Program-made: the position numbers and the translations under genes | Shown: piece by piece, positions 46,773-55,795 of the stretch | Position numbering within the stretch: position 1 is the first letter of the stretch | How the letters are laid out: every line of letters starts with the position of its first letter | Assembly (NCBI GenBank): GCA_937920475.1 | Contig: CALEUX010000009.1 | Location: 35,660 to 99,659 of the forward strand | Source: an uncultured Marinilabiliaceae bacterium | GTDB lineage: Bacteria; Bacteroidota; Bacteroidia; Bacteroidales; Marinilabiliaceae | Length of the DNA: 64,000 nucleotides | Reading direction: 5' to 3' | The notes under the pieces: generated by a model | Database searches by the model: none | What the model saw: the letters and a program-made list of their open reading frames with translations, nothing else | What the model was told of the DNA's origin: nothing

Positions 46773-47237
46773 ATGGCCCAACCAATTCTTTTAAAAACGG
46801 GTATACGCCAGGTGGTATTTGGCGATAATGTTAAGGTGGTGGAACCTGCTAACCTTTACGAATGTACCATTGGCGATAATTGCTTTATTGGCCCTTTCAC
46901 CGAAATTCAAAAAGGCGTTGAAGTAGGTGCTAATACCAAAATACAATCACACACCTTTATTTGTGAGTTGGTTTCCATTGGCAATCATTGTTTTATTGGT
47001 CATGGGGTGATGTTTATCAACGATTTATTTCAATCGGGCGCTCCGGCAGGTGGCGACCAGTCGAAATGGAAAGCCACCAAAATAGGCAATCATGTTTCAA
47101 TAGGTTCAAATGCCACCATCCTTCCTGTTTCCATTTGCGACCATGTGTTGATTGGTGCCGGTGCAGTTGTTACCAATGACATTGACAAACCGGGTATTTA
47201 TGCCGGTAACCCGGCCAGGTTTTTGCGGGCTATTTAG
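46773..47237 (+). CDS. Left-handed beta-helix N-acetyltransferase, WbpD/WlbB-like
   Basis: A 154-residue protein with hexapeptide repeats (TIGDNCFIG, EVGANTKIQ, SIGNHCFIG, KIGNHVSIGSNATILP) and the C-terminal IYAGNPARFL seen in 3-N-acetyltransferases. It would acetylate the 3-amino sugar made by the aminotransferase downstream. I start at the ATG at 46773; the frame extends to a TTG at 46743 inside the previous gene. Confidence 0.87.
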   Translation: MAQPILLKTGIRQVVFGDNVKVVEPANLYECTIGDNCFIGPFTEIQKGVEVGANTKIQSHTFICELVSIGNHCFIGHGVMFINDLFQSGAPAGGDQSKWKATKIGNHVSIGSNATILPVSICDHVLIGAGAVVTNDIDKPGIYAGNPARFLRAI

Positions 47238-47255
47238 CGCTATTTATTACCTTTG
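47222..47255 (+). promoter_or_regulatory. Candidate promoter before the aminotransferase gene
   Basis: TTTG at 47222-47225 and TACCTTTG at 47248-47255 match the Bacteroidota -33/-7 pattern with a 22-base spacer. Transcription would start near 47262, 17 bases before the ATG. Confidence 0.35.
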
Positions 47256-47278
47256 CCTTTCTATCTAATTTCAATTAA

Positions 47279-48394
47279 ATGCAAAAGATACTGCTTACCG
47301 ACCTTCACCGGCAATACCAGGAATTAAAATCTGAAATAGATGAAGCAATACATCAGGTAATTGCTCAAAAGAGCTTTATAAGAGGTCCTTTTGTTGACCA
47401 GTTTGAAGCCAACTTTGCCAAAGCAACCGGTGTAAAGCATGTAGCTGGCGTAGGCAATGGAACCGATGCTTTGTTCATTGCCCTGAGAATTCTCGGTATT
47501 AAACAAGGCGATGAAGTAATTACGGCTGCAAACTCATTTATAGCCACTTCTGAAGCCATTTCAATGACAGGAGCAAATGTTGTTTTTGCCGATTGCGACG
47601 ACTATTACGGCATTGACCCGCTTGATATTGAACAGAAAATAACATCGAAAACCAAGGCCATTGTACCGGTTCATTTGTACGGGCAACCAACCAATATGGA
47701 GGCCATCATGAAAATTGCCAAACAACACAATCTTTTTGTAGTTGAAGATGCTGCCCAATCGGTACTGGCTGAATACAACGGCTCACAAACCGGTAATTTT
47801 GGCGATTTTGCTACTTTTAGCTTTTTCCCAGGTAAAAATTTGGGCGCATATGGCGATGCTGGTGCACTTGTTTCTAATAATGAAGAGCTTTTTAAGCGAG
47901 CTAAAATGTTTGCCAACCACGGGCGCATCAATAAATACGACCACGAATTTGAAGGCATAAACAGCAGAATGGATGGCATTCAGGGTGCTATATTGAATGT
48001 AAAACTTAAATACCTGGCTCAATGGACCAACCGCAGACGAAATATTGCTGCTCAGTATTCGAAACTACTGGCATCGGTGCCTGAGGTTGTGTTACCAGGC
48101 GAGCGCCCTGACACCAAACATGTTTATCATATTTACCCCATCAGGGTTGAGGCGGCTGTGCGCGAACAGTTGCTAACCTTTTTAAAGGAAAAAGGTATTG
48201 AAGCAGGCGTTCATTATCCCATTGCTTTGCCCAATTTACAGGCCTATCGTTATCTCAACCATCGTCCAGAAGATTTTCCCAAATCAACACAGTTTTCTCA
48301 GCAATTAATCAGTTTGCCCATTTTTGCAGAACTAACCGATGAAGAGGTAGAATACATAACTGTTCAGATAAAGAAATTCTTTAACCACCCATGA
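47279..48394 (+). CDS. DegT/DnrJ/EryC1 aminotransferase, WbpE/WlbC-like
   Basis: A 371-residue PLP enzyme. The Schiff-base lysine is K186 in FFPGKNLGAYGDAG, and GNGTDAL binds the cofactor phosphate. WbpE makes the 3-amino sugar from the 3-keto intermediate, using glutamate. With WbpB- and WbpD-like proteins it would give a UDP-2,3-diacetamido-uronic acid for surface glycan. Its stop overlaps the next start (ATGA). Confidence 0.9.
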   Translation: MQKILLTDLHRQYQELKSEIDEAIHQVIAQKSFIRGPFVDQFEANFAKATGVKHVAGVGNGTDALFIALRILGIKQGDEVITAANSFIATSEAISMTGANVVFADCDDYYGIDPLDIEQKITSKTKAIVPVHLYGQPTNMEAIMKIAKQHNLFVVEDAAQSVLAEYNGSQTGNFGDFATFSFFPGKNLGAYGDAGALVSNNEELFKRAKMFANHGRINKYDHEFEGINSRMDGIQGAILNVKLKYLAQWTNRRRNIAAQYSKLLASVPEVVLPGERPDTKHVYHIYPIRVEAAVREQLLTFLKEKGIEAGVHYPIALPNLQAYRYLNHRPEDFPKSTQFSQQLISLPIFAELTDEEVEYITVQIKKFFNHP

Positions 48395-49629
48395 GCCTCC
48401 GTTTCCTGAAAATATCCAATTACTACCGCGATTTTCTGGATGATTATTACAACAGGCATCCGCAGGTAAAAAGTTTATGCTATGCCGACCAATACCAGCA
48501 CCTGATGCATCAGTATTTTGCGTGGTCGGACAATTATGGCAGGCTGCTCAAAGCCAAAGGATTAGAAACCATGGAAATAATTGGTAACGCTAATTGGATG
48601 CAAAAAGCCTGGGCTGTTGAAAATGGTGATGATGGAACGGCTTCGGGCCAAGAAATTGTATTAAATCAAATATTAAAGTTTAAGCCTGAGGTTATTTATT
48701 TTCAGGATAGTATAACTTACAATGGTGCTTTTATTGCTCGTTTAAAGAGCCAATTGCCACAATTAAAACTTTGTATAGGTAATATTTGTGCCCCTTTTGG
48801 TTCAGGACAGATTGAAGCATTTAAAGCTTTTGATTACTTCACCGTCTGTTCTCCATTCTTTAAAAGTCAGTTATCGCGCTTTGGCATTGATAGTGTCATA
48901 ATCCCACATGCCTTTGATGCGCGCATTTTGCCGGCCATGGCACATGATAATTCTTATCCTGAAACGCCGCTCATTTTTTTGGGCTCTCTGTTTGCCGACG
49001 AAGGCTTTCATAGTTTGCGCCGTCAAATTCTTGAAAGTTTGGTTAAAGAAAATATTCCCTTTAGTTTTTATGGTAATCTCCCCGACCGAAGCCGCATTGG
49101 ATTGTTGAAAAAACAGGCTTCGTTTATAGCTTCACGATTGCTCGATAATATGGGGCTAAAACGTGTCACCGATTCGATACATTTGCTGCGTAAGGGCCGA
49201 AACCATGACTCTATGCCCCGTTCCTTGAAAATTTCCAACCAGTTGTATAAAATGGCGCAGCGTCCACTTTTTGGATTAGAGATGTTTAAGGCCTTATCAA
49301 AAGCTGAAATAGGCTTTAATATTCATATTGATTGTGCCGGCGACTATGTGGCCAATATGCGTATGTTTGAAACAACCGGTGCCGGCACCTGCCTGTTAAC
49401 CGACCGCAAAAGTAACTTGAAGGATTATTTTTTGGAAGATGAAGAGGTAATGGCTTACAGTTCAGAAGCAGAATGCCTTGAAAAAATCCGTTGGTTAATG
49501 GATAATCCCGAAAAATGTAAGTCAATTGCTCTTAACGGACAGAAACGATCATTAAGTCAACATAATTTCGAAAACCGCGTTGATTTGTTTTATGATTATA
49601 TGATGCAACGGCTGCTGAAAAAATACTAA
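48391..49629 (+). CDS. CgeB-type glycosyltransferase
   Basis: A 412-residue protein. The C-terminal half has the GT-B family ending: NMRMFETTGAGTCLLTD, then DEEVMAYSSEAECLEKI, NPEKCKSIALNGQ and HNFENRV, as in CgeB and DUF3880-linked transferases. No signal peptide or membrane helix is seen. It probably adds a sugar to the glycan built by this locus. The 3' end overlaps the convergent deacetylase-like gene by 4 bp. Confidence 0.78.
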   Translation: MSLRFLKISNYYRDFLDDYYNRHPQVKSLCYADQYQHLMHQYFAWSDNYGRLLKAKGLETMEIIGNANWMQKAWAVENGDDGTASGQEIVLNQILKFKPEVIYFQDSITYNGAFIARLKSQLPQLKLCIGNICAPFGSGQIEAFKAFDYFTVCSPFFKSQLSRFGIDSVIIPHAFDARILPAMAHDNSYPETPLIFLGSLFADEGFHSLRRQILESLVKENIPFSFYGNLPDRSRIGLLKKQASFIASRLLDNMGLKRVTDSIHLLRKGRNHDSMPRSLKISNQLYKMAQRPLFGLEMFKALSKAEIGFNIHIDCAGDYVANMRMFETTGAGTCLLTDRKSNLKDYFLEDEEVMAYSSEAECLEKIRWLMDNPEKCKSIALNGQKRSLSQHNFENRVDLFYDYMMQRLLKKY

Positions 49630-51008
49630 GAGATGGTTTCAACAAGTTTACGGCCGGTAATACAAGTTGGAGATACATCAACAATTGATTCAAGTAAGGA
49701 GTTGTAAAACTTTGTAATTCCGGGATATTGATATTCATCGAGACGGCAGTTATGCCACAGCAATGAGAAAATGCCACCAAACTTGCGCGCTTCAACAATT
49801 AAATCAAAGACCGATTGCTTCAATTCTTCGTAACTCAACTCCCGGTAATTCAATGCGGTTACTTCCATCATTGTTAATGGAATTTCCCAAATATCCAGCA
49901 TTTCGTCGCGCTCAAAATCATAGGGCTTAAACGGATAGCAATACCCATTCCGATAGCCCTCATGTTCGGCAAAACCAAGCGAAGTATCGTATTTAAGACC
50001 TGCTTTTATTTGCAATCTGAATGTATAGGGATGAAAAAATCTCAGGTAGTGCTGACGTATTCCTCTTGGTTTATGGCCCAGCGCTTTGGTCATCTCACGC
50101 AACTGACCCATCATGCTCGATTCATGTTTGGCTGAATGAATGGTTCCGTGCAAACCTACTTCAAAGCCATCGTTAATCAGGCGTTTTATCAGGTTTCTGA
50201 TTTTGGTATCCGAAAACTGATATCTGGAATCCATATTTTTGTGTTCCTGCTTTAAAAAATAGAACGTCGACCTGATGCCCAAACGTTTCTCCTGCTCTGC
50301 CATCTTATCAAAATTCCACCATGGGTCGGTTTTTCGAAATGGATTGAGCTTGAAAAGTAAACCTTTAAAAAACAGTTTTAATGTTAAAGCTTTACTGTAA
50401 TAGCGTTTAGATAAACCAAAGTATTGCTTTAGTTTAAAAAATATTTCACGATAATGATAAAACTCAACTCTATCCACATCGTGCGACAACAAAAACCCAA
50501 ACTCATTGAATAATCGCCGCCGTTCAATCAATTTATTATGGTGCATTCCATAAGCTTCAAATCCTTGAACGATGGCTTCAAAATAGTAATTAACCAATGG
50601 TAACTTAGTACATCGCAACCGGTTTTGTATGGACTGGGAGTGCGGATATCGTCCAATGAAATCGCGATGACCGGTTTGCAGTTCTTGCCAACCCGACAAC
50701 AGGTAGAAAGCTGATTTTAGAAAATCGTGGGCAAAAATGAGGTTGCCATTACCATCTATCCTGTATAAATCTGCGCTCTTAGAAACAGGAAAGAGCACTG
50801 GCACCGTGGTATTAAGAATTGAAATGGTAGTAGTTTGAGGTACTTGAACATCAGAGAGCGGGAAAATCACTTTACCTAAATAACTTTGGTTGTCAACCTC
50901 ATCCTGATTGACAAATACAAACGATTTTACAACAGAGGGTTCATTTTTCCAGTGCTGCGATAAATGAAATAAAGTATATTGAATTTGTTTCTCTGATAAG
51001 CGCTTCAT
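49626..51008 (-). CDS. NodB-like polysaccharide deacetylase family protein
   Basis: A 460-residue protein. The N-terminal part (about 1-140) resembles the DUF7033 type of region found ahead of such domains. The NodB-like part begins at FLLSHDVDRVEF, where the DVD pattern holds the catalytic and metal residues; GLHGTIHSAKH and IRQHYLRF follow, and FSLLWHN near the end. It probably acts on an amino-sugar polymer; activity is not proven. The gene lies in the surface-polysaccharide locus. Confidence 0.8.
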   Translation of the reverse strand: MKRLSEKQIQYTLFHLSQHWKNEPSVVKSFVFVNQDEVDNQSYLGKVIFPLSDVQVPQTTTISILNTTVPVLFPVSKSADLYRIDGNGNLIFAHDFLKSAFYLLSGWQELQTGHRDFIGRYPHSQSIQNRLRCTKLPLVNYYFEAIVQGFEAYGMHHNKLIERRRLFNEFGFLLSHDVDRVEFYHYREIFFKLKQYFGLSKRYYSKALTLKLFFKGLLFKLNPFRKTDPWWNFDKMAEQEKRLGIRSTFYFLKQEHKNMDSRYQFSDTKIRNLIKRLINDGFEVGLHGTIHSAKHESSMMGQLREMTKALGHKPRGIRQHYLRFFHPYTFRLQIKAGLKYDTSLGFAEHEGYRNGYCYPFKPYDFERDEMLDIWEIPLTMMEVTALNYRELSYEELKQSVFDLIVEARKFGGIFSLLWHNCRLDEYQYPGITKFYNSLLESIVDVSPTCITGRKLVETIS

Positions 51009-51048
51009 TCCTAAATAGCTGTTTAAGATTTTTATTGACTAAAGATTT

Positions 51049-51264
51049 TAAGTAACTGTTTAAATCTTATATTGAAATTATTATTAAGATGATTAGACCT
51101 GCCTGCCGGCAGACAGGTTTTAAGATTATTAGACGGATAGGAAAGTCTGAAAAGATGCTAAGACATCTATAAAAACGTATAAATCTTCTCTATCTATCTT
51201 ATCCCGATTCTCGGGACTACGCCATGCTTCTCTTCTATAAATCTTAGGTCTAAATTTAAACAGG
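51049..51264. repeat. Long palindromic intergenic repeat, copy 3 (divergent)
   Basis: Ends AGTAACTGTTTAAATCT and TAAATTTAAACAGG are the same inverted ends as in copies 1 and 2. The middle differs: a 22-bp near-palindrome ACCTGCCTGCCGGCAGACAG at 51097-51118, and TCCCGATTCTCGGGA at 51203-51217. Confidence 0.65.
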
Positions 51265-51279
51265 TTTTAACTACCTAAG

Positions 51280-52134
51280 CTATTTATTATAAATCCGCTT
51301 CATTATTGCTAATGCTGAGTAAAATTTAACCTTTAACCAACTTCCTGTACTATGCTCCCAGCGTAGTCGACAATCCTTACATGTTGGGTCGTCGCAAAAG
51401 AAAAAGGACGGGTTGTTTTTAAGCACTGCCATTTCAAGATTGAGCGTGTCTGCCATCTTTGTTAAAAAAGTATGGGCATTCCCAACTTTGCCGGTAATTA
51501 TCAATCCCTCTTTTTGATACAATGGAACAAATTTAACAAAACCTTTGTTACATCCGCCACTCCAGTTAATTTTAAATATGGTTGTTTGGCCACTCTCATT
51601 CATATAGTTTACCCCACGTGGCACAATTTTCTTTTTGAGTCCGGTTTTTTCAATGGCCACATGGGTCGTTCCTACGCCAATAACCGAGGCTCCTATATTC
51701 AGATTATAGGCACCGAGCGATGCTAATTGCTCCATCACCCAATATCCATCAGATTGGGCCGTATGTGCTTCCATCAACTCTTTTGCTCTGGCGCCAATGG
51801 CCACAAAACGCTGAATGGGATGTCTGCTTCGGTGCATTTGGGGATGTTGAATCATGGCATTGGCAAAAGCCCCCGCATACGAGGGCGAGTGTATGGTGCT
51901 TAAATTGTTTCGGTTTCTTTTTGATAAAGGTATTGGGTACGACTCGATAAAAGCATCGGCTACAATGGTGCCTTGGTCGCCCACCACATCGAGCAGCGCT
52001 TCAAGCAAGGTTTCAGCACCACCCTCCGCCTGACCCAACGCACGCATGGAGACTTTTACATGCAACAACATCCCCGGCAAAATGCCGGCATTTTTTAAAT
52101 CGTGAATTAGATGTTGTTTAGAAAAGGGTTTCAT
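51280..52134 (-). CDS. AAC(3)-family N-acetyltransferase
   Basis: A 284-residue protein of the aminoglycoside 3-N-acetyltransferase fold: MLLHVKVSMRALG, the GTIVADAF strand, HPIQRFVAIG and the SVIGVGTTHVAIE motif. In a polysaccharide locus, with the diacetamido-sugar genes close by, acetylation of an amino sugar is more likely than drug resistance. The C-terminus carries a cysteine trio, CDDPTCKDC, unusual for the family. Confidence 0.8.
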   Translation of the reverse strand: MKPFSKQHLIHDLKNAGILPGMLLHVKVSMRALGQAEGGAETLLEALLDVVGDQGTIVADAFIESYPIPLSKRNRNNLSTIHSPSYAGAFANAMIQHPQMHRSRHPIQRFVAIGARAKELMEAHTAQSDGYWVMEQLASLGAYNLNIGASVIGVGTTHVAIEKTGLKKKIVPRGVNYMNESGQTTIFKINWSGGCNKGFVKFVPLYQKEGLIITGKVGNAHTFLTKMADTLNLEMAVLKNNPSFFFCDDPTCKDCRLRWEHSTGSWLKVKFYSALAIMKRIYNK

Positions 52135-52202
52135 TCAATGTTTTTGGATTAATCATAGTTTTTCGGTTAACCATCTTAACTACTAATGGAGCCAGTAAAG
52201 AA

Positions 52203-55200
52203 TCATTCTTCATCATCCACCTCAAGCCCCAATTTCTCAATCTTTCCCTGTTTGTATCGCGCTGCAAAAATTAAAATGGCAACCACAATTACAGTATAGT
52301 AAACAAATGCAGGAATGGGCACCGGATCGCCACCGGCGTATGAATGTAATCCGGCCAGATAGTAATTAACGCCCAAATAGGTCATAATAACCGATGCAAA
52401 GGTGATAAGCGCAGCTGTGTTAAAGGCTATAAAACCTTTTAATCCTGGAATCAACCGCATGTGAATAACAAAAGCATACAGCACAATGGTAATCAGCGAC
52501 CAGGTTTCCTTTGGGTCCCAGCCCCAATAGCGCCCCCACGATTCGTTGGCCCAAACGCCCCCCAGAAAAGAGCCAATAGTCATCAGGTATAATCCGGCGG
52601 TAAGGGCCATTTCATTAATGGCGGTGAGTTCATCAATGGTGAGTTGCAACCTGATATAATTCGATTTGTTTTTAAAAACTACAATCAGCAAACTCAGAAA
52701 ACCAAGCAAAGCTCCAAGTGCTAAAAACCCATAACCGCCAATAATAACTGCCACGTGCAGCGTTAACCAATACGATTTTAATACCGGAACCAAGTTGGTA
52801 ATTTGCGGATTCATCCAGCTTAAATGGGCTACCATAAGCACCACGCCTGTAAACAAACCAGTAATGGGTAAAACCATGCTGCTTTTACGACTCAGTAAAA
52901 ACCCGGCCAGCAAAATAGCCCAGCCAATAAAAATCATCGACTCATAGCCATTGCTCCAGGGCGCATGACCACCCACATACCATCGCAGGCCCAGTCCAAA
53001 AGTGTGATACAAAAACCCAAGAAACAGCAAAAAATTCCCAACTTTCATCAATCGACCTGAATACATGGCCGGCTTTAAAAGTGCCAAAAACTGCAACATC
53101 AATAAAAGGCCTCCCAAAGCAAAAAAGAATGTAGCCAACCACATAAAAATATTGAGCCGGTTGTAAAGTAACTCCAGTTTTAAGTGGGTTTGCGAAGGCA
53201 GCAACTCTTCTGAATGCCCTTGCTGGTATTCAACAATGCTATCGAGTTCCTGAATGGCTTCTGCCTGCTGCCCGGCTTTAACCATAGCTATAACCCGGCT
53301 CATTACCGATGTTACATAAAGGCTGTCGGCTGGTGGTAATGTTTTGGGTTCTGATGCCGGGGTGTACCAGGGCAGATGCAGGTCTTTGGGTGCAGGAAAC
53401 AGTCTGTGCAAGGCTCCTGCCTGGGTTAAGTAAAACACATTTACCTGTTCATCAACCTTTATAAGTTCCTGCTCCAGTTTGTTGCGCGATGCAGGATTTT
53501 GCCGGTAAGCAGCATCCACAAACTGATGTATTTTATACTGGCGTTCGGGAGTAAAGAAATCTTTAAAGGCTGCCTTCTTTCCGGTAATGCCAAGTATTAT
53601 TTTAAGCTGCGGGTCTTTAATGGTTATTAATGGAACCGTTTGCCATTGGGCTGGATAGCTTAACATGCCCAAAACCATCTGGTCAGCTGTTAAACCTTGA
53701 AAACTATTGTGCTTAACCAGTTTCACAACTATTTCCTGATGCAGCGAGTTCAATGGCTTTATTCTTCCCCCATTGTCCTGCACCCAAACGGAGCCAAACT
53801 TATCGGCAATCAGCTTATCGGGAGCAGGTGGTTGGTTGTTGGTTTGTGCCGGCAATGAAAAACTAACCATCAGTAAAATAGCTAATGCAGTTAGTTTTTT
53901 TCGTTTCTCATAAATGTCGCCAGCTTTTTTCATCAGCACTTTAAATCTGGTTCTTCCGCCAAACAATGCCCACATCATGCCTAAACTCATTAAAAAATAG
54001 CCAATATAGGTGATAATGGTTCCGGCAGCATCGTGATTAACCGATAATATGGTGCCTTTTTCATCGGCATCGTACGAGCTTTGATAAAACCGGTAACCTC
54101 TGTAGTTTAAGATGTTGTTCATAAAAATATCCACCTCGCGGTTTACATGTCTCTCCTCATCCATTAAAGTAACATGGCTGGTATAAGATGATGGGCTTTG
54201 TGAGCCGGGATATCGCTCCAGGTTGAATTTATTGAGGCGAAGCGAAAAAGGAAGTTCAATGGGTTTGGAACCATACTGAACCCAAAGGCTTGCCCCTTCA
54301 AGATTCAATACCGATGGCTTTCCTATCTCTCCTGTTCTTCCGTAAGCAACCAACTGGTAAGTGTTACTTTTATGATTAACCTGAAAAACAACCGCATTGG
54401 GCAACCCCTGTCCGCTTTCTCCCGGCATAGCGAAGGGCTGCAAAATAGCACTTGCAAGAAAGCGGCTGAGCACCATCCTGAAATTGCCAAAATCATACAC
54501 CAACCCCTGTTGAACCGGATGCAATTCGTGCGATGACAATAATTCGGAACTCCCCGATTCCATGCTAACCTTTGAAACCGGCAATTTGGAGTACATGCTG
54601 AGCCCTCCCTTTTCTGAATCGCGACGAATGATAACATCACAATCAATGTTTGGCTCAAAACCAAAGGTTATGCCATCGCGCTCCAGCAGTTCACCAGGTT
54701 CAAGAAACAACTCCTCGCGATGCAGCCTGTCGGAAAATAACAATCCAGCCATTGGTTTCCCTCCTGGCATTTCAACTGGGCGCGACAAGGCATTGGGGAT
54801 AAATACCACACTTTTTACAGTTACCCGTTCGTTACCGGCCTTTAACTTCTTTTTTAAAGCATACGGCGTAGCTGTTGATAAGAAAACTGTTTGGTGGTAT
54901 TCAGTGGTATCTTCCAATGTGGTAAGTCTAAGCGTGATATTGGCATCGGTTGAGGTAATATAATTGGCGCTTTCACCCTCACGGATATGCATCATACCTT
55001 CGTAACCGATATAACGGGTAATGGCGGCACCTATAATAATTATCAAAAAAGAAACGTGAAATAAGAATATGGGTATATCGCCCTTTTGCCCCATTCTAAA
55101 TAACCAAATATTACCCAACATATTCAGCGCCAGAATCAGAAAAATCAATTCAAACCACCAGGCATTATATACCAATGCTTTTGCGGCAGCCGGACCATAA

Positions 55201-55301
55201 TCGTTTTCAATAAAAGTGGCCATAGCCATAGCGGCAGCCAGTATAATAAAAAGTCCGCCCATTAACCACGATGCGGAAATAAACCGTATAAACTGTTTCA
55301 T
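52203..55301 (-). CDS. ResB-ResC (CcsB-CcsA) fused cytochrome c synthase
   Basis: A 1032-residue membrane protein. The ResB part has N-terminal helices and a large periplasmic domain (about 1-460). A soluble linker (about 475-690) follows, and then the CcsA/ResC part with the heme-handling WGRYWGWDPKETWS motif and about eight helices. The protein moves heme across the membrane and joins it to apocytochrome CxxCH motifs (system II). Fused forms are usual in this phylum. The neighbouring genes are unrelated, so it is probably transcribed alone. Confidence 0.93.
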   Translation of the reverse strand: MKQFIRFISASWLMGGLFIILAAAMAMATFIENDYGPAAAKALVYNAWWFELIFLILALNMLGNIWLFRMGQKGDIPIFLFHVSFLIIIIGAAITRYIGYEGMMHIREGESANYITSTDANITLRLTTLEDTTEYHQTVFLSTATPYALKKKLKAGNERVTVKSVVFIPNALSRPVEMPGGKPMAGLLFSDRLHREELFLEPGELLERDGITFGFEPNIDCDVIIRRDSEKGGLSMYSKLPVSKVSMESGSSELLSSHELHPVQQGLVYDFGNFRMVLSRFLASAILQPFAMPGESGQGLPNAVVFQVNHKSNTYQLVAYGRTGEIGKPSVLNLEGASLWVQYGSKPIELPFSLRLNKFNLERYPGSQSPSSYTSHVTLMDEERHVNREVDIFMNNILNYRGYRFYQSSYDADEKGTILSVNHDAAGTIITYIGYFLMSLGMMWALFGGRTRFKVLMKKAGDIYEKRKKLTALAILLMVSFSLPAQTNNQPPAPDKLIADKFGSVWVQDNGGRIKPLNSLHQEIVVKLVKHNSFQGLTADQMVLGMLSYPAQWQTVPLITIKDPQLKIILGITGKKAAFKDFFTPERQYKIHQFVDAAYRQNPASRNKLEQELIKVDEQVNVFYLTQAGALHRLFPAPKDLHLPWYTPASEPKTLPPADSLYVTSVMSRVIAMVKAGQQAEAIQELDSIVEYQQGHSEELLPSQTHLKLELLYNRLNIFMWLATFFFALGGLLLMLQFLALLKPAMYSGRLMKVGNFLLFLGFLYHTFGLGLRWYVGGHAPWSNGYESMIFIGWAILLAGFLLSRKSSMVLPITGLFTGVVLMVAHLSWMNPQITNLVPVLKSYWLTLHVAVIIGGYGFLALGALLGFLSLLIVVFKNKSNYIRLQLTIDELTAINEMALTAGLYLMTIGSFLGGVWANESWGRYWGWDPKETWSLITIVLYAFVIHMRLIPGLKGFIAFNTAALITFASVIMTYLGVNYYLAGLHSYAGGDPVPIPAFVYYTVIVVAILIFAARYKQGKIEKLGLEVDDEE

Positions 55302-55795
55302 AAAAATTATTATTCAGAAATAACTCTTAAAATTTTAGGCAATGCCATCCAAAAAAGGAATTATGAGTCTGCTTAAACTGTAATATTTTAAGTAGGATAG
55401 AATCAGAATCTCTTTATAAAACCATTAACTCTTCACCTTTGTGGAAAACTACATAATGCTTCGCATCTATCCTTGTTGAAACAAAGTTTAAACAGCCAAT
55501 AAATATAAATAAAGAAACATTAAATTCGGTAATGAAATATTTAAATCTGATGAAAACCTTTGACACAGAAATATTGTATAACAGACTTATGCCCATTTAA
55601 TGGGCAGTAATCCAATGTTCCGGTAATTGTTCTGGTATATTTGGTACTTTAAATAAATTTTTGTTTTTTCGCACCCTTAAACACATTGAATATTAAGCAG
55701 TTTCTTTTGTGTTGAGGCATAGAGTCAGAACTTTTAACCATAAGCCCTATTTTTGAAATAATCACCATTCAATAATATCAAATTAAAAGCTTTTT
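55302..55795. other. 494-bp gene-free gap between the CcsBA gene and the porin gene
   Basis: It holds a perfect 17-bp palindrome TGCCCATTTAATGGGCA at 55590-55606. It also has an AGGATAG/CTATCCT inverted pair near 55395 and 55472. The flanking genes are divergent, so promoters for both lie here. Otherwise AT-rich, without recognisable genes. Confidence 0.45.
55748..55755 (+). promoter_or_regulatory. Candidate -7 box for the porin gene
   Basis: TATTTTTG matches TAnnTTTG and would give a leader of about 34 bases to the ATG at 55796. No clear TTTG sits at the -33 position. Confidence 0.3.

Noticed and set aside
51280..52134. Aminoglycoside resistance from the AAC(3)-like gene
   Set aside because: The polysaccharide-locus context favours acetylation of a sugar; resistance cannot be claimed from family membership.
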